In this document: positions 34,479 to 42,364 of the stretch, piece by piece
Layout: every line of letters begins with the position of its first letter
Numbering within the stretch: the first letter of the stretch is position 1
NCBI GenBank assembly: GCA_030833445.1
Contig: JAURHD010000015.1
Span: 1-64,000 of the forward strand
Length of the DNA: 64,000 bases
Direction: 5' to 3'
Origin: Cephaloticoccus sp.
GTDB taxonomy: Bacteria > Verrucomicrobiota > Verrucomicrobiia > Opitutales > Opitutaceae
Position numbers and translations under genes: made by a program
Notes under the pieces: model-generated
The model's database searches: none
What the model saw: only the letters and a program-made list of their open reading frames with translations
What the model was told of the DNA's origin: nothing

Positions 34479-34934
34479 ATGACTCCCGCGCCCACGGAAT
34501 CAGCCAAACTGATCAATACCCTGCGCCAGCAATTGATTCTGGCCCAAGTGAGGATCATGGAACTGGAAGACGAGCGCGACCAGCTGTCTCCCCGTATCTT
34601 GGAACTGAATTCGCTGCTGTCTGAAGCCCAAAATCTGGCTGACGCCAAGCTGGACGAAACTGCTCACTTACAGAAGGTCCTGGCTGATACGCAAAGTCAT
34701 GTCACTGCTCTACAGCACCAACTGACACAATCCACCGCAGCTATTACCGCGTTGCGCAAGCAACTCGACCAGTCTGAACAAAGTGTATCCGACTTGAACG
34801 GCCGGTTGAACCAAACTGTCACGAGGAACGAGCAACTGCAGCAGGAAATCAAAATCTGTCATTCCTCCCTCAGCTGGCGCTGGACCAGTTGGCTCCGCTT
34901 TCTCGAGGGATTGTTCAAGCGCAACCGGAAATGA
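34479..34934 (+). CDS. Small coiled-coil protein ending in a tryptophan-rich SWRWTSWLR motif
   Basis: This 151-aa protein is almost entirely heptad-like and charged (about res 10-125), with Leu and Gln rich repeats and no membrane helix. It ends with SLSWRWTSWLRFLEGLFKR. Similar SxSWRxTxPLR endings follow coiled coils in many bacterial glycosyltransferase proteins, as I recall. Its stop overlaps the start of a glycosyltransferase gene (ATGA), suggesting the two polypeptides are made together and may associate. It may be a scaffold or length-setting partner; this is inference. Confidence 0.72.
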   Translation: MTPAPTESAKLINTLRQQLILAQVRIMELEDERDQLSPRILELNSLLSEAQNLADAKLDETAHLQKVLADTQSHVTALQHQLTQSTAAITALRKQLDQSEQSVSDLNGRLNQTVTRNEQLQQEIKICHSSLSWRWTSWLRFLEGLFKRNRK

Positions 34935-36856
34935 GCGCGGCGATACTCACCGGTGAAATCGAATCACCCCGTCCGTTGTGTGCGCACAACGGGGAAATCA
35001 AGCTCGTGGGTTGGTGCCTGATCCCTGGCCATTCTTTGCCCCCGCCAATCCGCTTAACGACTGCGGTCGGGACCCTGAACATGACCGCGCGCACGGAACG
35101 CAAGGATGTCGCAGCCCTGCTGCCCGCAGAAAAGGCAGCCGCAACCTGTGGATTTGTCGTTGAAGGCTTTTTACCCACCGGAGTTCACCTCGGATGCTGC
35201 GAAGCCCAACTAACAGACGGAACTTGGCAGGCTTTTCGTAGGTTCTCCATTGCCGTGGAATCAAAGCCATTCGTCGCCGTGCTGGATGAGCCGATCAACG
35301 AGGGAACTTTGCGGGATCGGGTAAAAGTCGGCGGTTGGGCGCTGGACTCTTATCAAGCGGCCACGGAAGTCTCCCTGCGCTACGGCCATCGGGATATCAA
35401 GTGTATTGCCAATCAACCCCGCGACGACGTTCCCCGTGCATACCCCGACATCCCCCATGCGGTGCATGCCGGATTCACCAGCGATGATTTCCTGGTCGCC
35501 GGTCACGGTCCCGTCCGGGTGCGGGCAAGACTGGCTAATGGCACAACGGTGGTGGCCCCAACCAAAGTGAAATTCAGCATCGCGACTGACGAAAACCACG
35601 ACCCGGATCTCGATCTTACCGCAACCCGCATCAGTCTGAATCACACCCTCCCTGTTAGACCCGCCGCTCCACCAATTCCGCCGCCGGGCGATCTTCGTAA
35701 CATCCTATTTATTCTCCCGGGCGGTTTTGCGGCGAATAATTCCCTACATGTGACGGCGCTCGCCAATGAATTGGCTGCCGCTGGTTATGCCTGCATCGTT
35801 GCCGTGGCACGTGATCTTGAGACCCTGGCCCAGCATGAAAACCCGCTCTTTCGCGGCATCACCCACGCGGAAGCCGAGACCGGGATTATGTTCCCCGACG
35901 GCCGGGGTCCGGATCTGATTCATGCCTGGACCACTCGGGAAAACGTTCGCCGGCTGGCGGAGCGAATCCGTGCACAGCAGGGTGGCAAATTAGTGGTGCA
36001 TCTGGAAGACAACGAACAGGAGATTCTGACTCTGACCCTTGGCCGCCCATGGGATGAGCTGCTCAAGCTCGATGATCAGGAATTGGTCCGGCTAATACCG
36101 GCCGATCTTTCCCATCCGCGGCACAGTCATACCTTCCTCACCTCAGCGGATGGCATCACGGTCATCATGGACAGCCTGCTCGAACTACTGCCTGCACAAC
36201 AACCATGCCACACAATTTGGCCGGCCGCGGATAGCCGTTACTTTGGACCACGCAAGCGGCCGGACGATTTCCGCCATATACTGGATGCGGATCCCGGCAC
36301 CACGTTACTGTTTTACCATGGCAATGTGCATGCCGCCAACCAGGCGGAGATGCGCGAATTATATGCCGCGGTGATGCAACTAAATCAAAGCGGCGAATCC
36401 GTGATGCTGATTCGCACGGGTCTAGATACGGTTGATTTCCTCGGCGACTTGGCTCCCATTGTCGCCCCTTATGTCATCGGTCTTGGCCAAATTCCTCACC
36501 ACCGACATCTCGCCCCTTTGATGGCACTGGCTGATATATTTGTGCAGCCGGGAATAGCTGATGCCTTCAACGATTATCGCTTCCCATCCAAACTGCCGGA
36601 ATTTTTTTCCGTGGGCCGACCCGTCGTATTACCTCGCACAAATCTGGGGAAAACTCTGCGTCATCGGGAAGATGCCTATGTGCTTGAGCGGGCCGATGCT
36701 GAGGGCATTGCCGGAGCCATCAAGGAACTACGCCGGGATCCCGAACTCTGTTTGCGGCTGGCACAGGGCGCGCTTGCCTATGCCGAAAAGCATTTCAATT
36801 GGCAAAGCAGCGCGGCAACACTTGCCAACTTCTACAACACGCTGCCACGGTCTTGA
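34931..36856 (+). CDS. GT-B glycosyltransferase with two N-terminal beta modules
   Basis: This 641-aa protein begins with two related modules: about res 5-110 (IKLVGWCLIPG, CGFVVEG) and about 112-218 (VKVGGWALDS, HAGFTSDD). A GT-B fold starts near 256 (NILFILPGGFAANNS) and includes a C-terminal nucleotide-binding half (DIFVQPGIADAFNDYRFPSKLPEFFSVGRPVVLP, split over about 535-570). The modules resemble those of the larger glycosyltransferases at 42365-54763. ATG 34931 forms an ATGA overlap with the coiled-coil gene; a TTG at 34889 would extend into it. No membrane segment is seen, so a cytosolic role at the membrane is likely. Confidence 0.77.
   Translation: MSAAILTGEIESPRPLCAHNGEIKLVGWCLIPGHSLPPPIRLTTAVGTLNMTARTERKDVAALLPAEKAAATCGFVVEGFLPTGVHLGCCEAQLTDGTWQAFRRFSIAVESKPFVAVLDEPINEGTLRDRVKVGGWALDSYQAATEVSLRYGHRDIKCIANQPRDDVPRAYPDIPHAVHAGFTSDDFLVAGHGPVRVRARLANGTTVVAPTKVKFSIATDENHDPDLDLTATRISLNHTLPVRPAAPPIPPPGDLRNILFILPGGFAANNSLHVTALANELAAAGYACIVAVARDLETLAQHENPLFRGITHAEAETGIMFPDGRGPDLIHAWTTRENVRRLAERIRAQQGGKLVVHLEDNEQEILTLTLGRPWDELLKLDDQELVRLIPADLSHPRHSHTFLTSADGITVIMDSLLELLPAQQPCHTIWPAADSRYFGPRKRPDDFRHILDADPGTTLLFYHGNVHAANQAEMRELYAAVMQLNQSGESVMLIRTGLDTVDFLGDLAPIVAPYVIGLGQIPHHRHLAPLMALADIFVQPGIADAFNDYRFPSKLPEFFSVGRPVVLPRTNLGKTLRHREDAYVLERADAEGIAGAIKELRRDPELCLRLAQGALAYAEKHFNWQSSAATLANFYNTLPRS
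34973..34992 (+). other. Perfect 8-bp hairpin just inside a coding sequence
   Basis: CCGTTGTG and CACAACGG are separated by a 4-base loop (TGCG), lying about 14 codons after the ATG at 34931. With the ATGA overlap just upstream it could influence ribosome movement or coupling, but a chance palindrome in coding DNA is also possible. Confidence 0.3.
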
Positions 36857-36859
36857 TCC

Positions 36860-37765
36860 ATGTCGCCCAACCCCACCCAAACCATCTCCATGACCGGAGG
36901 CCGGGGCCGACTCGCTTCATTGGTGTCAGACCACTTCCGGGCGCCTGCCTACAAGGTAAAGCCGTATTCCCGCACCGCAGGACCGGGCTTCATTTCACTT
37001 GATTCATTGCTGCAACCCGCCGTGCTGGCTAATGCCGGCACCATTTTTCATCTCGCTTGGAGTTCTCTGCCGGCCACCTCTGAGCAACACCCTGGCATCG
37101 AGCAAACTCACGATCTGCCGTTTCTTGACCTGCTGTTGACCGCGCTTGCCACCAATGCAGACACCAAGCGAACCAGATTGGTATTTTTTTCCACAGGAGG
37201 GGCTGTCTACGGCAATGCCCCGGGAAGGGCCAATCAAGAGGGCGACACCTGCCAACCAATTGGCGCATATGGACGTTTCAAACTCGCAGCCGAACAACTG
37301 ATCAACGAGCGCGCACAGCGGGATGGTCTGCTCTGCACAGTGCTGCGTATTTCAAACCCCTACGGTTATCCCGTGCCGCCGAGCCGGGCCCAAGGTCTGA
37401 TTCCCCACGCCTTGCGCTGCAGTGTGAACGACCAACCGCTTAATCTCTGGGGCGACGGGTCCACCCGGAAGGATTTCCTCTACTACACCGATTTTTTGTC
37501 TGCTCTGGAACACATGCTGGCCGCCAATCTGTCCGGCACCTACAATCTGTGTGCGGGCCATTCACATCAGATCAGCGAAGTCATCAAACTGGTGGAAACC
37601 GAAGCCGGCCATCCCATCACCTTGGTGCCCACCCCGGCCCCGGCTTGGGATGTGCATGACAGTCGCCTGAGCAACGAGAAATTTTGTCGCGCCACCGGTT
37701 GGCAACCCCAAGTCGATTTGGCGGAGGGCATCCGACGATCGGCCGCGGGATATTTGCAGCACTAA
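36860..37765 (+). CDS. NAD-dependent epimerase/dehydratase-like protein (extended SDR)
   Basis: This 301-aa protein has an N-terminal dinucleotide motif TGGRGRLA (about res 12-19), an FHLAWSS segment, FFSTGGAVYG (catalytic Ser/Thr region), and YGRFK with Tyr137 and Lys141, then RISNPYGYP and a GDGSTRKDFLYYTD segment. These show an active-site-complete extended SDR acting on a nucleotide sugar. The third Gly of the usual GxxGxxG is Ala, which may alter cofactor preference. It starts 3 bp after the upstream stop and is followed by a GT-C gene at 37771. Reaction (4-epimerase, reductase or dehydratase) is uncertain. Confidence 0.83.
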   Translation: MSPNPTQTISMTGGRGRLASLVSDHFRAPAYKVKPYSRTAGPGFISLDSLLQPAVLANAGTIFHLAWSSLPATSEQHPGIEQTHDLPFLDLLLTALATNADTKRTRLVFFSTGGAVYGNAPGRANQEGDTCQPIGAYGRFKLAAEQLINERAQRDGLLCTVLRISNPYGYPVPPSRAQGLIPHALRCSVNDQPLNLWGDGSTRKDFLYYTDFLSALEHMLAANLSGTYNLCAGHSHQISEVIKLVETEAGHPITLVPTPAPAWDVHDSRLSNEKFCRATGWQPQVDLAEGIRRSAAGYLQH

Positions 37766-37770
37766 AAACC

Positions 37771-39882
37771 ATGGGCGAACCTGCGAACCAGCCCGGCTTT
37801 CAATCTCCGGAGCAATATCCAAAGACAGGAGGTTTGGTCTGGGTATTTCTGATCATGACGGTAATCGCCGGTTGGATGATGAGTCGCTCATGGCACGCAT
37901 CCATCCTGGACCGCTATGAGTTTCGCCAACTCCAGACTGCCCTGAGTATATTTTGGACCGTGAAGGACGGCTTCCGCCTGGAATACCTGACCCCTCTTTT
38001 TGGCCCCCCTTGGTCCATTCCCATGGAGTTTCCCACTTACCAATGGTGCGTGGCGGCAATCGTGCGGCTTGGACTCATGGAGGTAGAACCGGCCGGGCGG
38101 ATGGTCAGCATCCTGTTCTACGCCGCCACCTTGCCTGCTAGTTATGGTCTGCTGGGGCTCGTCAAATTGGCGCCCTCACGCCGACTGCTTGTCCTGGCAG
38201 TGATACTGAGCACCCCGGTCTATTTGTTTTACACCCGGGCAGTGATGATTGAGACCACGGCGCTTTGCTTCTCGGTATGGTATCTCTTCGCCTTTAGCCG
38301 CACATTGACGACCGGCAAAAGCAGTTGGCTCATTGGAACCTGCCTGTTTGCCCTCCTCGCGGCATTGACCAAGATCACCACATTCGCCGTTTACGCCGTG
38401 CCTGCGGCGGTGATTGCGGTTTGTGCCCTACGCCATAATCTGAAGGCCACCAAGGAGCGCCTTGATTATCGGAGTGCAGGCCGGTCAGCTTTGATTTCTG
38501 CACTACCGGTGTGCTTGGCCCTTGGCCTCACTTGGTGGTGGATCGGTTTTGGTGATGCCATCAAGCACTCCAACCCCTATACAGGCTTTCTCGCATCCAC
38601 CGAACTGGGGAATTGGAACTATGGGACATGGGCGCTGCGGTTAGATCCGTCCTTCTGGCTGCATCTCTGGCAAAACATCACCCAAAATCTACTGAGCGAA
38701 GGGGCGTTGGTTCTCGGTGTGGTGGCCTTCACCTTTGCCCGGCCAAATGCACGACGGATGTCACTGGTCTGTCTGGCGGGTTTCTTCACCGGCCCATTGG
38801 TATTTGCCAACCTCTATCACGTTCACGATTATTATTTTTCCGCTAATGCACTGTTACTCACGGGTGCGGTTGGTCTGCTGCTCGCCTCTGCGTGGGACAA
38901 CCCGCGATTAACGATCCCCTCACGTTGGACGATGATCGTGCTGGTGCTACTGCTGCAATATCGTGCATTCGACAGTGGCTATCACTACTACTACTGGAAA
39001 GCAGCACCAGCACCACCCGATCTGGCCACCATCATGCGAGAGACCATCCCGCCTGACGGTGTGGTCCTGATTTCCGGGGATGATTGGAATCCGTTGTTGC
39101 CCTACTACTCCCAGCGCCGTGCCGTCATGGTGGTAGGTGGACGGGACCACGAACCAGCAGTGCTGGATGATGTGCTCACCCGATTGCCGCCCCAACGAAT
39201 TACTGCCATGGTGTTGGTCGGAGAAAAGTTGCGCCATCAGACCAGCCTGATCAATGAACGCACCAAGCGCTTTGGACTATCCCCCCAACCTTTTGCTTCC
39301 AGCGCTGAGGCTGATCTATATCTGCCCGCATCGGATATTCTGTCGGCGGCGGCCCATTTTCATTATCGCCAGTTTACGAATGCACGTGTGCTGGTTTCAC
39401 CCGACTCCAAATTGCCGATGTCACCTGTGGTATCACAGGACTGGCAAGAACATGACATCACCGGTTTCTCGCCCGGGCCTCGTATGAGTCGCAGCCAATT
39501 TGGCGTCAACCCAGAGACGGTCGACGACTTGCCAGCCATACTGGCCCATGCTCCTTCTGAACTCTATTTTCAGCCCGCTCGTGATGCGCATACATTTTCC
39601 GCCATCGTGGGCTTGGCTCCAAGTGCCTACGCCAACCCTTTGCCATCGGCCAGTGACGGTGTAATAGTTGAAATTTTCGAACAGCAAACTAGCGGATTGA
39701 GACGTTCACTGCTTAGACGATCACTCACACCCGCCACGGTAGACAGCGATCGCGGTCCGCATAAATTAACCTACGAAAACAACCTGCCGTTCACGGGCAT
39801 GCTCGTGTTCACCATATCTCCCGGTCCGGCCAATAATCTTGCCTACGATCAGGCATATTGGGCTCAAATTGAGATCCGTTAG
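37771..39882 (+). CDS. GT39-like membrane glycosyltransferase with C-terminal beta module
   Basis: This 703-aa protein has an N-terminal membrane helix, then the loop YEFRQLQTALSIFW (about res 50-63) and PLFGPPWSIPMEFPTYQW (about 73-90). The acidic Glu-Phe-Arg-Gln position matches the catalytic loop of GT39/PMT_2-like enzymes. About ten helices follow to res 430. A soluble region and a C-terminal module (about 590-703: DGVIVEIFE, SDRGPH, SPGPANN, QAYWAQIEI) complete it. ATG 37771 was chosen because an earlier in-frame ATG at 37684 lies inside the epimerase gene and because the length then agrees with the inverted paralogue ending at 39887. Likely periplasmic transfer from a polyprenyl-phosphate sugar. 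Confidence 0.8.
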   Translation: MGEPANQPGFQSPEQYPKTGGLVWVFLIMTVIAGWMMSRSWHASILDRYEFRQLQTALSIFWTVKDGFRLEYLTPLFGPPWSIPMEFPTYQWCVAAIVRLGLMEVEPAGRMVSILFYAATLPASYGLLGLVKLAPSRRLLVLAVILSTPVYLFYTRAVMIETTALCFSVWYLFAFSRTLTTGKSSWLIGTCLFALLAALTKITTFAVYAVPAAVIAVCALRHNLKATKERLDYRSAGRSALISALPVCLALGLTWWWIGFGDAIKHSNPYTGFLASTELGNWNYGTWALRLDPSFWLHLWQNITQNLLSEGALVLGVVAFTFARPNARRMSLVCLAGFFTGPLVFANLYHVHDYYFSANALLLTGAVGLLLASAWDNPRLTIPSRWTMIVLVLLLQYRAFDSGYHYYYWKAAPAPPDLATIMRETIPPDGVVLISGDDWNPLLPYYSQRRAVMVVGGRDHEPAVLDDVLTRLPPQRITAMVLVGEKLRHQTSLINERTKRFGLSPQPFASSAEADLYLPASDILSAAAHFHYRQFTNARVLVSPDSKLPMSPVVSQDWQEHDITGFSPGPRMSRSQFGVNPETVDDLPAILAHAPSELYFQPARDAHTFSAIVGLAPSAYANPLPSASDGVIVEIFEQQTSGLRRSLLRRSLTPATVDSDRGPHKLTYENNLPFTGMLVFTISPGPANNLAYDQAYWAQIEIR

Positions 39883-39886
39883 TGGT

Positions 39887-42010
39887 TCAATCGAATACGA
39901 GCGGACCACGCAGCCAGATCCAATCCCGGGTGTCCCGGCCATTGGGACCGGGTCCAAAGTAGAGATCGATATCCGTCGCTTCAGAGAGGGTAAAGGTAAC
40001 CTCAATCAATTGAGCATCCCGGTCATCGGAGTTTTGCACTGGGTCCAATAAACGCTGATACAAAACGCGAGGCTCCAATCCGCCTTCCCTAGCTTGTAGT
40101 TCGATGGCCACGCCGTCGGTGGGCACATCACCCGGGGCAAAATCACCGGCAAAGGCCGCGTTAATTATACCAACCCGCGTATGCAGCGTGTGAATGCCGG
40201 CAGGCAAATGAAAGCGCAGTCGGGTAGTCGGATGAGCATTAAACCAAGTGACTCCATCGTGGCGCTCCAATGTCGGACCAAAACTTGAATAAAAACCGAC
40301 GGGCCGTGGATTCATTCCGGCGAAGATAGCCTGCTCAGCCTCGCTAAGATCCGTCATCAATCGCCATTCACCACCGAGGGCACCCGGCGCGGGAATTACG
40401 GCATCACCGGCCAATTCCACCCCACTGGGCGTATCCTGCCGCAATAGCCGAATGCTAGGTATCCGGGTTTCCACGGGCAGATAAACCACCGCCTCCTGCC
40501 AGGTGAATACGGCCCGCAAATCCATATCAAAGGCCGCCAGTAAACGTTCCCTCAACTGATTGTGTTCGCGCAGAAAACCCTGCAACACAACCGCTCCCAC
40601 CCGCTCCCCGGCCAGTGAGGCAATGGCCTCACGCAGATACTCTGTTTGATCCTGCATACCATTGCGGAGCATCAATGCGCGACGGCGCGCATAATAGGGG
40701 GTGATCGAACTCCAATCATCCCCGGCGATCACCAAAATATCATTGTCATTCGTGACACGTTGCAGCGCGGCCGTCAGTCCACTGCCCCCCGCGCTTTGCC
40801 CTCGTTGATCTTGATAAAATCCCCGATAATAGAGCCCGGCCTGCAGGGCATATACCGCCAGTATGATGCCGACAACCCAGCCCCGGGATAATCGGGTATC
40901 CAACAAGCCTCCGAGCGCGATCCCAAGGGCCACCAATAGAAATACGCCGTTGGCCACGGCGTAATAGTCGTGCAAGGCATAAAGAATCGGAAACAGCACG
41001 AGCACCAAAATATAGCACCCGGCACAAAGGAGTATGGGCCGCCACCAACGAAGACTAACGGTCAGGGCCAGCCCCAACCCAAGCAAGAGCACCGGCGGCC
41101 AGACTAAATTCTCCGCAAGATGGTGCCAGTGCTGACTTAATGTGTCGGCGGAAAACCGATTCTGCATGGTTCCAAAATTGAAACCGGCCAAATTGTCGGA
41201 CTGTAGAAAGCGCGCACTCGGATTCACCCGCTTGATCCCGTCGGCAAATTTTATCCACCACACTGTAGCGACAAAAGGCAGGGTCGTCGCCCCTGCGATT
41301 CTGACCACCACCCGTATAAATTCCGCCCAACCGCCATTTTCACGAGTGGGTCGGGCCCGCCACAACCAGATCAAGGCAATCAATCCGGCGGGAATTAAAA
41401 ACAGCATGAACGTGGTGACCTTGACCAAACCAGCCCCCCATCCGGCGATATTGGCTAACACCAGCCAGCGCCATTTGTGTGTCTCCCCCAGCCTGATGAA
41501 TGCCACGAGAAACCAGGCACTGAACATCAGGGCCATGGTCTCGATCAAAAATGCCCGGGCATAGAAGACGTAAAGCGGGCAGGTTAAGATCATCCCCAAA
41601 ACCACCAACCGTTGCATTCGACCCAGACCGAATTGTGCCACCAATATATAAAAGGCCGGCAACGTGAGATAAAAACAGACCAGACCAACCAGTCGTCCAG
41701 CTCGGGTCAGTTCAAGCCCGGTTGAGGAACTGAGCGCCGCCACAGACCATTGATAGAGCGGAAACTCCATGGGTATTGACCACGGCTTGCCCAAAACAGG
41801 CGTGGGATAGGCTAGTTCATAGCTGTCCGCTTGTTGGATGTAGTAGGTAGAAATCGCCGTTTGGGCTTGTCTGAATTCTCCGCCGGGCAGGTTCAAACTG
41901 TTCCAACCAACCGTTACGCCCCAGAGATTGAAAATCAGGCTCAAGAGAAAGAGCGTGTAGATGTCCAGGCCTGGACGCCGTGCGGTGGGGGGATTCAGAC
42001 CTGCTGACAT
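39887..42010 (-). CDS. GT39-like membrane glycosyltransferase, inverted paralogue of the neighbouring gene
   Basis: This is the only - strand gene. Its 707-aa product is collinear with the gene at 37771: GEFRQAQTAISTYY, PVLGKPWSIPMEFPLYQW, LYVFYARAFLIETMALMFSAW, ALHDYYAVANGVFLL, IAGDDWSSITPYYARRRALM, and a C-terminal module with DGVAIELQ, LLDP, GPGPNGRD and DWIWLRGP. The start ATG at 42010 gives an N-terminus the same distance from the first helix as in the paralogue; ATGs at 42157 and 42145 are also in frame. It converges tail to tail with the + strand gene, with only 4 bp between stop codons. Its own promoter must lie in 42011-42364 or further upstream. Confidence 0.8.
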   Translation of the reverse strand: MSAGLNPPTARRPGLDIYTLFLLSLIFNLWGVTVGWNSLNLPGGEFRQAQTAISTYYIQQADSYELAYPTPVLGKPWSIPMEFPLYQWSVAALSSSTGLELTRAGRLVGLVCFYLTLPAFYILVAQFGLGRMQRLVVLGMILTCPLYVFYARAFLIETMALMFSAWFLVAFIRLGETHKWRWLVLANIAGWGAGLVKVTTFMLFLIPAGLIALIWLWRARPTRENGGWAEFIRVVVRIAGATTLPFVATVWWIKFADGIKRVNPSARFLQSDNLAGFNFGTMQNRFSADTLSQHWHHLAENLVWPPVLLLGLGLALTVSLRWWRPILLCAGCYILVLVLFPILYALHDYYAVANGVFLLVALGIALGGLLDTRLSRGWVVGIILAVYALQAGLYYRGFYQDQRGQSAGGSGLTAALQRVTNDNDILVIAGDDWSSITPYYARRRALMLRNGMQDQTEYLREAIASLAGERVGAVVLQGFLREHNQLRERLLAAFDMDLRAVFTWQEAVVYLPVETRIPSIRLLRQDTPSGVELAGDAVIPAPGALGGEWRLMTDLSEAEQAIFAGMNPRPVGFYSSFGPTLERHDGVTWFNAHPTTRLRFHLPAGIHTLHTRVGIINAAFAGDFAPGDVPTDGVAIELQAREGGLEPRVLYQRLLDPVQNSDDRDAQLIEVTFTLSEATDIDLYFGPGPNGRDTRDWIWLRGPLVFD

Positions 42011-42364
42011 ATCGTCAGCGCAGGAACAAATACGAGGACTGGCAATACACTTATCTAATAAGAATGCTCGGTCCACGGTTTCCAGCGGCGTTGTTTTTGC
42101 ATTCACTCCGGCGGATCCGACCCACTCGGGGCGTAAGAAATGCATGCCCCGTGGCACTGCCCAGGGCGGCGTCCCCTAGGCAAAGCGCATAGCCCGGATA
42201 CGAGGTTTATCAGTATTGGTCAGGATGGACGCATTCCGGCGATACACTGTCATCATAATGTCCTGATCCGAGGTTAATACCGTAATTCCAAATGAACCGA
42301 ATGAAGCACTCGGAAGAGGCTTTACTCCCGTGCCCTTGGCCACGCTTAATTTCCAACCATTCCT
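42011..42364. other. Divergent intergenic region (354 bp)
   Basis: This gap separates the - strand GT39-like gene from the + strand giant glycosyltransferase gene, so it should hold promoters for one or both. I see no convincing -35/-10 pair. If the - strand gene starts at 42157 instead of 42010, the gap shrinks. The part 42176-42358 contains, on the - strand, a frame whose residues look like a real protein C-terminus (annotated separately). Confidence 0.4.
42176..42358 (-). pseudogene. Possible C-terminal remnant of a broken gene
   Basis: On the - strand, about 60 codons end in a TAG stop at 42176-42178 with residues such as FGITVLTSDQDIMMTVYRR and IRAMRFA. These have the alternating hydrophobic pattern of a beta-strand-rich C-terminus. 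The same frame continues beyond 42365 but there lies antisense to the glycosyltransferase gene and looks like a shadow. No family is recognised. It may be a leftover of a gene disrupted by the rearrangement that placed the inverted gene here, or chance. Confidence 0.25.
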
